NCBI GenBank assembly: GCA_045592585.1
Contig: JAZNVB010000080.1
Coordinates: 1 to 35,794, forward strand
Source: SIG440 sp045592585
Lineage (GTDB): Bacteria > Bacillota > Clostridia > Monoglobales > Monoglobaceae
Direction: 5' to 3'
DNA length: 35,794 nt
Part shown: positions 8,557 to 16,461 of the stretch, piece after piece
How positions within the stretch are numbered: position 1 is the first letter of the stretch
Layout: each line of letters opens with the position of its first letter
Notes under the pieces: model-generated
What the model saw: only the letters and a program-made list of their open reading frames with translations
Told to the model about the DNA's origin: nothing
The model's database searches: none
Program-made: the position numbers and the translations under genes

Positions 8557-9139
8557 TTTTTATCCCCATTATTGCCGTTACTGATTTCCCGGGGGACATC
8601 AGAAAGGTTTTATTTGTTGTTATTCCCAAAAGCCGTTGGGCGTTAAGAAGCTCTAATATTCGTGGCTGAAGTTCCAGTAATAAATCACCAAATCCCGGGC
8701 TGAACCTTGGTCTGCAGTTAAGCTTTCCCTTTATAATTTCCTCCGCCCTTTCTGCCGCCGCCTCTGCCATTGCCGAGGCAAGAGCATCCATGATAAAATG
8801 CTTTGATGGTGAAACAAGTGAAAGTTGGTTCAGCAATCTGTCAACACCATGCCCCAATGTTACCGCAAAAATAAACGCTTCCTTGCAGCCCTGCAGATTT
8901 TTTATGAGAGTTGCGCTTTTAAATTCACCAAAGCCACAATCCAGGTAACTGTCACCAAGATATTTTACAGGCACACGCACCGCCGAAAACTTGCAGTTTA
9001 CCGCATTTTTTAATTCTGCAAGACATAAGTCAATCTCATCCATCTTAAAGCCACGGTTGGCGTGAAGCCGCCTTGCGACCTCTCCCTCGTTAAGCACCAA
9101 TTCGGCTGTTGGAATTATTTGATAATCTATGGCTATCAT
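8549..9139 (-). CDS. Stand-alone MetH reactivation-domain-like protein
   Basis: A 196-residue protein resembling the C-terminal AdoMet-binding reactivation domain of MetH, which reductively methylates oxidised cobalamin. Recognisable stretches are RPRFSPGFGDLLLELQ and, near the C-terminus, MSPGKSVTAIMGI. It lies between metF and the MetH core, overlapping metF by ATGA and metH by 8 bases, so the three are surely co-translated. Such split arrangements are known in Thermotoga and many Clostridia. The electron donor is not evident. The call is by family resemblance and position. Confidence 0.82.
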   Translation of the reverse strand: MIAIDYQIIPTAELVLNEGEVARRLHANRGFKMDEIDLCLAELKNAVNCKFSAVRVPVKYLGDSYLDCGFGEFKSATLIKNLQGCKEAFIFAVTLGHGVDRLLNQLSLVSPSKHFIMDALASAMAEAAAERAEEIIKGKLNCRPRFSPGFGDLLLELQPRILELLNAQRLLGITTNKTFLMSPGKSVTAIMGIKNE

Positions 9140-9996
9140 TTTATAATCTCCGATAAATTGCTCTGAATAGCGCTTGCTACATCAGGCTTGTTCATAGAAT
9201 AAATATGTACTGCGTTTATTCCATTGGCAAACAAATCTATAATCTGCTCGGTGGCATAAGCAATACCTGCCTGCTTCATTGCCTCGGGGTTTTCGCCGTA
9301 ACGGTCAACAAGTCGCAAAAATCTTTGGGGCAATGTGTTTCCAGAAATTGAGCATATACGCTTTATCTGCATGGCATTTGTAACAGGCATAATTCCTGCA
9401 ACTACGGGAACATCAACCCCTGCACGAAGCAATCTGTACATAAAGTTATAAAGGATGTTGTTATCAAAAAACATCTGTGTAGTTAGAAATTCGCAGCCGC
9501 AATCTACCTTTTTCTTTAAATTATCAATATCCTCAATACTGTTTTTGCTTTCGGGATGACTTTCAGGATAGCAGGCACCCCCTATACAAAAGCCGCCAAA
9601 TTCCTTTATTTCTGCCGCAAGCTGACTGGCATAACTATACTCCATTTGGGTTGGTATGCCCTCTTTGGGAATATCTCCCCTAAGTGCCAGAATATTTTCA
9701 ATTTTTCTTTCCTTTAGCTTGCAAAGAAGGTCTTTTATCTGTTCCTTTGTTAACGAAATACAACTAAGATGTGCAATAGGTGTAACCCCCATTGCAGAAA
9801 TTGCACTTGCGATATCTGCTGTATACTCTGACGTTCCGCCGCCTGCACCATATGTAACGCTCATAAAGCTTGGTCTTAAAGCTGCGATTTGTGTGGCAGC
9901 AGTCATAACAGTTTCAAAATTGTCGCTTGTTTTTGGAGGAAAAACCTCAAAGGAAAGGCTGGGCTTTTCACCTTTAATTATATCTATAACCTTCAT
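9136..9996 (-). CDS. metF: MetF, 5,10-methylenetetrahydrofolate reductase
   Basis: FAD-dependent TIM barrel that produces 5-methyltetrahydrofolate, the methyl donor for the MetH encoded downstream. It has 286 residues, the usual bacterial length. The N-terminus SLSFEVFPPKT carries the catalytic Glu17; SVTYGAGG and ALRGD follow, and AGIMPVTN lies near the folate site. AAGGTGA precedes the ATG. No zinc-finger partner of the acetogen type is seen here, so the enzyme is probably the stand-alone form. Confidence 0.95.
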   Translation of the reverse strand: MKVIDIIKGEKPSLSFEVFPPKTSDNFETVMTAATQIAALRPSFMSVTYGAGGGTSEYTADIASAISAMGVTPIAHLSCISLTKEQIKDLLCKLKERKIENILALRGDIPKEGIPTQMEYSYASQLAAEIKEFGGFCIGGACYPESHPESKNSIEDIDNLKKKVDCGCEFLTTQMFFDNNILYNFMYRLLRAGVDVPVVAGIMPVTNAMQIKRICSISGNTLPQRFLRLVDRYGENPEAMKQAGIAYATEQIIDLFANGINAVHIYSMNKPDVASAIQSNLSEIIK

Positions 9997-10026
9997 AACT
10001 TCACCTTCTGTTTTGTTTGTTAATTT

Positions 10027-10056
10027 ATTATACTACTTTTTCCTTTGTCAAATCAA
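10027..10056 (-). promoter_or_regulatory. Promoter of the metF operon
   Basis: On the minus strand TTGATT (10051-10056) and a perfect TATAAT (10027-10032) lie 18 bases apart, about 31 bases before the metF ATG. There is no room for a SAM or cobalamin riboswitch between this promoter and metF. Confidence 0.7.
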
Positions 10057-10086
10057 GTATTCAGATAAAATTTCCTTATAAATTCA

Positions 10087-10113
10087 AAAATTCGGGCAAA
10101 ATGCCCGAATTTT
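10087..10113 (-). terminator. Intrinsic terminator of the obg/MFS unit
   Basis: A perfect 12-bp stem (10087-10098 with 10102-10113) with a 3-base loop, followed on the minus strand by a T-rich tail. It begins at the stop codon of the transporter gene and insulates it from the metF promoter. Confidence 0.85.
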
Positions 10114-11402
10114 CACAGATCTTTTACAGATTCAATTCCAAATCTCTTAAATTTTCTGAACAGACTTACTGCAAAGCACAGAGCCGCAACCGCCGCAACT
10201 GTGAATATCGGCCACAAAGCAACAAGGGCTGTCCAACCAAATTTCTCAGCACATAACGGCATAAGATAAGTTGCCGCAAGATAACTCATCCCTCTTGCAC
10301 CGTTTGAAAGTCCCGCAACAGCACCGCTTTTACCATACTTGGCAAAAGCCATGTCAAATGTATTATTAAAAAGTACAGTCATTGACTGAAGCGCCGCAAT
10401 GATACAAAGAGAAACCAGCATTACCGAAATATGTAATTTTGCAATAAAGCAACAAAGAATTAAAAATGGCATCATTACAACAAGTGTTAAAATCATTCCC
10501 CAAACTTCGTTATCTGTTTTCACAATAAACTTTCGTGCAATCAGTGTTCCTGCCAGTCCCATTACTATCATAAGTATATTAAAAAGATTACCGACCGAAG
10601 AAGATACCTTATAATTTTCCATAAACAAAACCGGTGCTAAATTTTCACGACTGCGTGCAACAATGGTAAACAAGAAAATTGAGGCCATTACAAATATAAT
10701 TCCGCTTTTTCTTATAATCTTCCAGGTTGAAACCTCATGCATCGGCTTTTCGTTATTTTCAGACTTGATTTCGGGATAATCCCATTTCATAAATCTGTTA
10801 AGATGCTTATCATATATATGCATTCCAACAGCAAATGCCACCAACATCAACGCAGATATTGAAAAGTTATGCTCCCACACAGGAACTATTGCCGCAACAA
10901 GATATGACAAAACCAATCCGCCCGTACCTGACATTGAAATATAAAACGCCATCCGTTTTCTGTCGCTTCGCACAAGTTGTGATGATATAATCTTAAAGGT
11001 TGCGGGCCATACAGCAAACTGAACAACGCCGTTAAGCATCCACGCCACAAGCATAACATAATAATTGTGATTAAAATATATTATTATATTGGCAACAGCA
11101 GCACCCAAAAGAGAATACTTTATCAGCTTTTCAGGGCTGTATCGGTCGCAAAATCCGCCCCCGAAAATCTGCAGAGGCGTGTATGTCAGATAGAACATTG
11201 CCGAAATAAAACCCGTCTGCGACTTGGTAAGAATACCTTCTTCAACAATACTCGCCATCGCACCTCCGTAGCAATTTTTTGTCATACTTACAATAGCATA
11301 CATTATCCATAAATACCAGAAAAAGTGACGGCTAATTGTTCGATTTTCAAGATGAACGTTTACATCTCTTTCAATATTGATTTTGTTTTCTGTTGAATTC
11401 AT
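10113..11402 (-). CDS. MFS transporter, sugar-phosphate antiporter-like
   Basis: A 429-residue membrane protein with about 12 hydrophobic segments. The N-terminal pattern (WYLWIMYAIVSMTKNCYGGA, EEGILTKSQTGFISA, GGGFCDRYSPEKLIKY) resembles the organophosphate:phosphate antiporter branch of the major facilitator superfamily (GlpT/UhpT). The substrate cannot be assigned. I chose the ATG 8 bases after GAAGAAGG; a TTG six codons upstream would abut the obg stop. It follows obg on the same strand 18 bases later, so it is likely co-transcribed, and ends in a strong terminator. Placement after obg is unusual and does not reveal a function. Confidence 0.75.
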   Translation of the reverse strand: MNSTENKINIERDVNVHLENRTISRHFFWYLWIMYAIVSMTKNCYGGAMASIVEEGILTKSQTGFISAMFYLTYTPLQIFGGGFCDRYSPEKLIKYSLLGAAVANIIIYFNHNYYVMLVAWMLNGVVQFAVWPATFKIISSQLVRSDRKRMAFYISMSGTGGLVLSYLVAAIVPVWEHNFSISALMLVAFAVGMHIYDKHLNRFMKWDYPEIKSENNEKPMHEVSTWKIIRKSGIIFVMASIFLFTIVARSRENLAPVLFMENYKVSSSVGNLFNILMIVMGLAGTLIARKFIVKTDNEVWGMILTLVVMMPFLILCCFIAKLHISVMLVSLCIIAALQSMTVLFNNTFDMAFAKYGKSGAVAGLSNGARGMSYLAATYLMPLCAEKFGWTALVALWPIFTVAAVAALCFAVSLFRKFKRFGIESVKDL

Positions 11403-11420
11403 AACCAAAACCTTCTTCAA

Positions 11421-12692
11421 TTATTTTATATAATCAAATTCAACACCGTACATATGAACGGTATCGCCTTCTTTTATCCCTTTTTCCTCGAGCATATCAA
11501 TTATGCCCGACTTGCGCAGAACACGCTGAAAATACTGCAGGGATTCATAATCGTCAAAGTTGGTTGAGCCCACAATTTTGCGAACATACATACCCTCAAC
11601 TATATAAATACCGTCTTCAACAGTTATTTCAATGCTGTCATTGTTGCGAACCTCGTCAAGGTCAAGATAATCATAATCATCCTCTTCATCACGGGGAAGC
11701 TCGGCAAGCATACGGCTTGTGTAATTTATTACATCATCAATACCACGATGTGTTGCCGCAGAAATCGCAAAAACCGTATAACCTTCGTCTTCCATCTGCG
11801 CTTTGAACTTTTCAAAATTATCATCAAAGGACGGAATATCCATCTTATTGGCAACAATTACCTGTGGTTTTTCTGCCAGTTTTTCGCTGTATTTTACCAG
11901 CTCTTCGTTAATTATATGAACATCCTCAATGGGATCACGGCCCTCACAGCCCGAAACATCCACAAAGTGAAGTAATATTCTTGTTCTTTCAACGTGACGA
12001 AGGAATGCGTGGCCAAGACCTACACCCTGATGTGCACCCTCAATAATGCCGGGGATGTCTGCCATAACAAAGCTGTTGCCCTCGCCCACACGAACAACAC
12101 CCAGATTGGGAATAAGGGTTGTAAAGTGATAATTTGCAATCTTAGGCTTTGCCTCGCTGACAATTGACAAAAATGTAGATTTACCCACATTAGGAAAGCC
12201 CAAAAGGCCTACATCGGCAATTAGCTTAAGCTCAAGAGTAATTTCCCTCTCGTCACCGGGAAGGCCTGATTTTGCAAATTTAGGGGTCTGGCGTGTTGCT
12301 GTTGCAAAGTGTGAATTACCCCAGCCGCCGCTACCGCCTTTGGCAATAATAAACTTTTCGCCATCTTCTTTAAGGTCACAGATAACCTTACCCGACTCAG
12401 TATCACGGATAATGGTGCCGCAAGGAACCTTGATATAAAGGTCCTCGCCATTTTTGCCGCTGCGTCTGCCGTCACGGCCGTTGCCGCCCGCCTCTGCCGC
12501 ATATTTCTTTTTGTAGCGGAAGTCAAGCAAAGTGCTTATATCCTTGCAGGCAATGGCAACAATGTTACCGCCGTTGCCGCCGTCGCCGCCGTCAGGACCG
12601 CCTGCCGCAACATATTTTTCACGGTGAAAGGTTACGGCTCCGTCGCCGCCCTTTCCTGCCTGAATGAATATTTTGGATGTATCTATAAACAT
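11421..12692 (-). CDS. obg: Obg GTPase (CgtA/ObgE)
   Basis: Ribosome-associated GTPase acting in late 50S assembly and stress signalling. It has 423 residues in three domains: a glycine-rich Obg fold (1-158; GKGGDGAV, GGDGGNGGN), a G domain with GFPNVGKS (165-172), DIPGIIEGAHQG, NKMD and the ISAA motif, and the C-terminal OCT domain (about 345-423) found in Gram-positive Obg. AAAGGATGATG precedes the ATG. The rplU-rpmA-obg order is conserved widely and links it to the large subunit. Confidence 0.96.
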   Translation of the reverse strand: MFIDTSKIFIQAGKGGDGAVTFHREKYVAAGGPDGGDGGNGGNIVAIACKDISTLLDFRYKKKYAAEAGGNGRDGRRSGKNGEDLYIKVPCGTIIRDTESGKVICDLKEDGEKFIIAKGGSGGWGNSHFATATRQTPKFAKSGLPGDEREITLELKLIADVGLLGFPNVGKSTFLSIVSEAKPKIANYHFTTLIPNLGVVRVGEGNSFVMADIPGIIEGAHQGVGLGHAFLRHVERTRILLHFVDVSGCEGRDPIEDVHIINEELVKYSEKLAEKPQVIVANKMDIPSFDDNFEKFKAQMEDEGYTVFAISAATHRGIDDVINYTSRMLAELPRDEEDDYDYLDLDEVRNNDSIEITVEDGIYIVEGMYVRKIVGSTNFDDYESLQYFQRVLRKSGIIDMLEEKGIKEGDTVHMYGVEFDYIK

Positions 12693-12755
12693 AAATCATC
12701 ATCCTTTCAAAAATCTCCTATTTACTTTAACAATAAATAGTATAGCTAAATTTAA

Positions 12756-12781
12756 GGCGGTTAACCCTGAGATTAACCGCC
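12756..12781 (-). terminator. Hairpin between rpmA and obg
   Basis: A perfect 9-bp stem, GGCGGTTAA with TTAACCGCC, and an 8-base loop. On the minus strand it is followed by TTAAATTTAG, a weak T tail. It may be a partial terminator that lowers obg relative to the ribosomal proteins. A TATACT box for obg just downstream (near 12731) is possible, but its -35 is poor. Confidence 0.55.
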
Positions 12782-12803
12782 CTATTGTTTTGTTTATTGG
12801 CAA

Positions 12804-13064
12804 TTACTGAACGATTTCGTAAACAGAAACCTGCTTCTTGTCCTTACCCTTACGTTCGAACTTAACCTGACCGTTTACCAATGCAAACAAAGTATCATCA
12901 CTGCCCTTGCCTACGTTGATTCCGGGGTAAATTTTTGTTCCGCGCTGTCTAACGAGGATGTTGCCTGCCAGAACGTGCTGACCGTCACCCTTCTTGGCGC
13001 CAAGTCGTTTGGACTCAGAATCTCTGCCGTTTTTAGTACTGCCGACACCTTTCTTATGAGCCAT
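12804..13064 (-). CDS. rpmA: Ribosomal protein L27
   Basis: Large-subunit protein whose N-terminal tail reaches the peptidyl transferase centre. It has 86 residues and starts directly with MAHKKGVGSTKNGRDSES, 6 bases after AGAGGTG; a GTG three codons earlier overlaps that site. This is the mature, E. coli-like form. Most Firmicutes instead encode a 9-to-12-residue extension ending near FFA that is cut by the protease Prp. Here neither the extension nor a prp gene between rplU and rpmA is present; the gap is 42 bases. Confidence 0.97.
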   Translation of the reverse strand: MAHKKGVGSTKNGRDSESKRLGAKKGDGQHVLAGNILVRQRGTKIYPGINVGKGSDDTLFALVNGQVKFERKGKDKKQVSVYEIVQ

Positions 13065-13106
13065 TGTGTTCACCTCTCTTAAAAAATATCAATATAAAGT
13101 AGTTAA

Positions 13107-13418
13107 TTAGCCGTTAATCTTAGTGATTTCAAGCTTTGTGTAAGGCTGTCTGTGGCCCTGCTTTTTGTGATAACCCTTTTTGGGCTTGTACTTGTAAACG
13201 ATAATCTTTTTATCCTTACCGTTTTTAACAGCAGAAGCTTCAACAGAAGCACCCTCAACATAAGGTGCACCAACCTTGATATCAGCACCATCAGCAACAA
13301 CTAAAACCTTGTCAATTGTAACTTTGCTGCCTTCTTCAACCTCAAGCTTTTCAACAAATACAACGTCGCCTTCGGAAACCTTGTACTGCTTGCCGCCTGT
13401 TTCGATAATTGCGTACAT
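13107..13418 (-). CDS. rplU: Ribosomal protein L21
   Basis: Large-subunit 23S-binding protein of 103 residues, the normal length (MYAIIETGGKQYKVSEGDVV; C-terminal KKGYHKKQGHRQPYTKLEI). The start follows GGAGGG. It has its own strong promoter and a structured leader (13442-13497), and is followed by rpmA. Confidence 0.97.
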   Translation of the reverse strand: MYAIIETGGKQYKVSEGDVVFVEKLEVEEGSKVTIDKVLVVADGADIKVGAPYVEGASVEASAVKNGKDKKIIVYKYKPKKGYHKKQGHRQPYTKLEITKING

Positions 13419-13441
13419 AATTCGTAATCCCTCCTATTACC

Positions 13442-13497
13442 CAAGACTCGCCAAATTCGGGTGTTGGATAAATCCAAACTTTGTAAAACCCTTCTTG
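13442..13497 (-). promoter_or_regulatory. Structured leader of rplU (candidate L21-type autoregulatory leader)
   Basis: The roughly 85-base leader folds by eye into nested stems: CAAGA/TCTTG (13442-13446 with 13493-13497), GGGT/ACCC (13459-13462 with 13488-13491) and TTGGA/TCCAA (13464-13468 with 13473-13477). L21 leaders that bind the protein product are described in Firmicutes. Position and nesting fit one, but I cannot test the family match. Confidence 0.5.
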
Positions 13498-13512
13498 CGC
13501 GGTTACTGCAAT

Positions 13513-13541
13513 ATTGTACCACAGAATTTTGTGCTTGTCAA
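13513..13541 (-). promoter_or_regulatory. Strong promoter of rplU-rpmA
   Basis: A perfect TTGACA (13536-13541) and TACAAT (13513-13518) on the minus strand are 17 bases apart. The -35 box contains the TGA stop codon of the upstream gene, so gene end and promoter are superimposed. Confidence 0.88.
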
Positions 13542-14203
13542 CAAAATTTTTCAATTTCTTTGCCGGAATTATAAAAAATTTCTGTGCGATGGATATTTAC
13601 CTCTTCAAACTCACCAAATCCAAGGTATTCAGCTAGTTTTGCAATTACAATATCGGGTTTGATATTGGCAGAACCTCCTGCCGAGAATACAGTGTTTAAC
13701 TCAATCTGTCGGTTGTCAACTTTATCAATGTTACATTCAAGAATAAAATCCCGTAAGTTTACTTCCTTCTCGCCCTTTTTAGTCTTTTTGATGGCAGGAA
13801 TATTTTCCTGTGCAAAAAATTCTTCAACCACATATCTTTCGATTTTATCAGGAGTGGTCAGGTTAATTGTGTATCTTGCCGACACAATGTCATTAGCACT
13901 ACACTCGGGCCGTGATACACGCAGAATTTTTATATCAGGTGGAAGAGTTTTGTTAAGTGCCTCGCCAATCATTTTCGGGGTGGCTGTTTCTTCAAAATCA
14001 ATATCAACAAATTCTGTTTCGCTGGTTACTCCCAACGCCAAGGGCAAAGAGAATGTTATAAGCTGATGTGGATTAAACCCCTGGCTGTATTTCACCGGCA
14101 GATTGGCACGGTGAATTGCACGGGTAAATGTACGCAGAAGGTCAAGATGGGATATATACTTACCCATACCCAGCTTTGAAAATTTAAGACGCCATTTACT
14201 CAA
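13538..14203 (-). CDS. DUF2344 radical-SAM-linked protein (TIGR03936-type)
   Basis: A 221-residue cytoplasmic protein of unknown function, always linked to or fused with a B12-binding-type radical SAM protein. The conserved N-terminus RLKFSKLGMGKYISHLDLLR and YSQGFNPHQLITFSLPLALG are characteristic. I chose the TTG start because GGAGGAGGTG lies 6 bases upstream; it overlaps the stop of the radical SAM gene by 8 bases. A GTG further up would add 14 residues within that gene. The pair sits next to rplU-rpmA-obg, as in many Clostridia. A role in RNA or ribosome modification is guessed from this but not shown. Confidence 0.85.
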   Translation of the reverse strand: MSKWRLKFSKLGMGKYISHLDLLRTFTRAIHRANLPVKYSQGFNPHQLITFSLPLALGVTSETEFVDIDFEETATPKMIGEALNKTLPPDIKILRVSRPECSANDIVSARYTINLTTPDKIERYVVEEFFAQENIPAIKKTKKGEKEVNLRDFILECNIDKVDNRQIELNTVFSAGGSANIKPDIVIAKLAEYLGFGEFEEVNIHRTEIFYNSGKEIEKFC

Positions 14204-16046
14204 AGCAAACACCTCCTCCAAATGATGCCGCACCGCATCCTGCACAGCCTTCGCGGCAGGACGGCGTTGTTTTTTCTTCGTATGCCTTATCGTGCTCCTT
14301 CATAAGGAAGGTCTTGCTTACACCTATGTCAATGTGATCCCAGGGCAGTACTTCGCTGTGGTCAATTTTTCTGTATGCGTAAAACTCGGGGTCAATGCCA
14401 CATTCGCTGAATGCCTCAAGCCACTTTTCATAACTGAAATGCTCGTCCCAGCCGTCAAAACGACAGCCTTTTTTTTGTGCAGCAATCAGAACATCCGAAA
14501 GTCTTCTGTCGCCCTTGGCAAAAACTGCCTCCAAAAAGCTGACGTGACTTTGATGCCAGTTGTATGAAATATTTCTTGTTTTAATCCTTTGTTTCAGGAA
14601 ATTCTGCTTTTCAACAAGGGTTTCCATTCTGTTTTGCGGCTCCCACTGGAACGGGGTAAAGGGCTTTGGTACAAAGCTTGATGTGCTGACGGTAATTGTT
14701 ACTGAACGTCCTTTTCGGATTTCCTTTGGTATCTGATAAAATACTCCTATTACCTTTTCGGCAAGCTCGGCAATACCCTCAACATCCTCCATTGTTTCAG
14801 TAGGAAGACCAATCATAAAGTAAAGTTTAATTCTGTTATATCCACCGTCAAATGCAATTCCTGCAGTGCGGAGTAAATCTTCTTCAAGAACATTTTTGTT
14901 TATAACGTCACGCAGTCTTTGTGTTCCTGCCTCAGGCGCAAAAGTTAGACCACTTTTTTTAACCGCCTGCACCTTCTCCATAAGTTCCATTGAAAAGTTG
15001 TCAACACGCAGCGACGGCAAAGACAGATTTATACGCTTGTCAACTGTTATGGGAAGAAGTCTGTCAATAAGCTCCTGAAGACAGGTATAGTCACTTGTGC
15101 TAAGGGACGAAAGTGACATCTCCTCATACCCTGTGTTGTCAATCAGCTTTTGAGCAGTTTCGACCAGCTTATCAACCGAATGTTCACGCACAGGTCGATA
15201 AAGATATCCCGCCTGACAAAAACGGCAGCCCCTTATACATCCACGGAACACTTCAAGAGTAATTCTATCGTGAACTATATCCATAAACGGAACAATCATC
15301 TTATCCAGTATATAATTGTTGTCAAGTTCCTTTACGATACGTTTTTTCACCTTTGCAGGAACACCTTCACGGTTTGGAAGCACTGATTTTACAGTATTGT
15401 CATCATTGTATTCAACAGTATAAAAAGCAGGAACATATACCCCCTCAATCTTTGCAATACGTTCAAGATACTGTTCTCTTTTCTCGCCTGATTTCTTCCA
15501 TTCCTTATATACATCCAAAATTTCGTTATTGACCTCTTCGCCCTCGCCAAGAATAAAAAAATCAACAATTTCTGCAAGGGGTTCGCCATCGTATGCACAC
15601 GGGCCACCTGCACAAACAAACGGTGCACCCTCAACACGGTCTGCCGATTTAAGTGGAATACCTGCCAAATCAAGCATATTAACTATGTTTGAATAACTCA
15701 TTTCATACTGCAGGGTAAAACCCACTATATCAAATTCTGCCACAGGGATATGACTTTCCATAGAAAGCAGCGGAATGTTTTCTTTGCGCAGTTCCTCCTC
15801 CATATCAACCCAGGGGGCAAACACACGTTCACAAACAGTATCCTCCCTTTCGTTCATCATATGATACAAAATTTTCATACCCAGATGTGACATACCAACC
15901 TCATATACATCAGGGAAGCAAAATGCAAACTTTGTAAGTTCTGCAAAGTTCTCTTTATGAACACTGTTAAATTCGTTGCCCACATATCGTGCAGGCTTTT
16001 GAATTCTTTTAAGCGCAGCTTCAAACTTTATTTTATATGAATTCAT
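14196..16046 (-). CDS. Radical SAM protein with B12-binding-like N-domain (TIGR03960-type)
   Basis: A 616-residue radical SAM enzyme of unknown reaction. The N-terminal region (KIKFEAALKRIQKPARYVGNE onward, to about 170) resembles the cobalamin-binding Rossmann domain. The iron-sulfur motif is CIRGCRFC, followed by QAGYLYRPVREHS. A cysteine-rich C-terminal tail (CREGCAGCG) could hold a second cluster. The start is the ATG giving MNSYKIKF, with GAGG 9 bases upstream; an ATG 20 codons earlier has no ribosome binding site. It is coupled to the DUF2344 gene. Upstream, 115 bases separate it from the divergent spoIVFA-like gene; I see no convincing promoter pair there. Confidence 0.85.
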   Translation of the reverse strand: MNSYKIKFEAALKRIQKPARYVGNEFNSVHKENFAELTKFAFCFPDVYEVGMSHLGMKILYHMMNEREDTVCERVFAPWVDMEEELRKENIPLLSMESHIPVAEFDIVGFTLQYEMSYSNIVNMLDLAGIPLKSADRVEGAPFVCAGGPCAYDGEPLAEIVDFFILGEGEEVNNEILDVYKEWKKSGEKREQYLERIAKIEGVYVPAFYTVEYNDDNTVKSVLPNREGVPAKVKKRIVKELDNNYILDKMIVPFMDIVHDRITLEVFRGCIRGCRFCQAGYLYRPVREHSVDKLVETAQKLIDNTGYEEMSLSSLSTSDYTCLQELIDRLLPITVDKRINLSLPSLRVDNFSMELMEKVQAVKKSGLTFAPEAGTQRLRDVINKNVLEEDLLRTAGIAFDGGYNRIKLYFMIGLPTETMEDVEGIAELAEKVIGVFYQIPKEIRKGRSVTITVSTSSFVPKPFTPFQWEPQNRMETLVEKQNFLKQRIKTRNISYNWHQSHVSFLEAVFAKGDRRLSDVLIAAQKKGCRFDGWDEHFSYEKWLEAFSECGIDPEFYAYRKIDHSEVLPWDHIDIGVSKTFLMKEHDKAYEEKTTPSCREGCAGCGAASFGGGVCFE

Positions 16047-16161
16047 AAGTCTTAACCTCAACTTTCTTGTTACATCATACACTAAACCGACATTTTTTTC
16101 AAGCATAAACGTAAAATTACTTGAATATAATCAATTAACGATAAAAGAAGGGACAAACAAT

Positions 16162-16461
16162 ATGCCGGAAGAATACCGTGAATACCGACGCAAAAGAACA
16201 ACCTCTGCCGACAAGGTAAAAAAACGTTATGGCTTTTCTAAAAAGCTTGCCTATCAGACAGCTATTTCTCTTTTGCTTTTGATTACCGTATGCACTTTTA
16301 AATACACATTTAAAGAAAGTATTCTTAACACATACATCAAAAGCGCTGTACTTTATAAGCCCGACACCACAGGCATTACCAACATGCTTGGTAATATATT
16401 AAATCTGTATACAGAAGAAGGTAACAATAATGAAAAAACTGAAGCTCCCGAAAACCTTTGA
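16162..16461 (+). CDS. Small membrane protein, SpoIVFA-like without LytM domain
   Basis: A 99-residue protein with a very basic N-terminal cytoplasmic part (residues 1-30), one hydrophobic segment (about 31-48, AISLLLLITVCTF) and a short outer tail of about 50 residues. It lies directly before and overlaps by 32 bases the SpoIVFB-like protease gene, the position of spoIVFA. SpoIVFA (about 260 residues in Bacillus) anchors and inhibits SpoIVFB and ends in a LytM/M23 domain, which is missing here. I infer a reduced SpoIVFA from position and topology only. AAGGGA precedes the ATG. Confidence 0.6.
   Translation: MPEEYREYRRKRTTSADKVKKRYGFSKKLAYQTAISLLLLITVCTFKYTFKESILNTYIKSAVLYKPDTTGITNMLGNILNLYTEEGNNNEKTEAPENL

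Noticed and set aside
9997..10112. SAM or cobalamin riboswitch before metF
   Set aside because: The promoter lies about 31 bases before the ATG, leaving no space for the aptamer, and the hairpin at 10087 belongs to the upstream transporter.
16047..16161. Divergent promoter pair for the radical SAM and spoIVFA-like genes
   Set aside because: A TATAAT is present on the plus strand but no acceptable -35 at 16-18 bases; the minus-strand candidates are equally weak.
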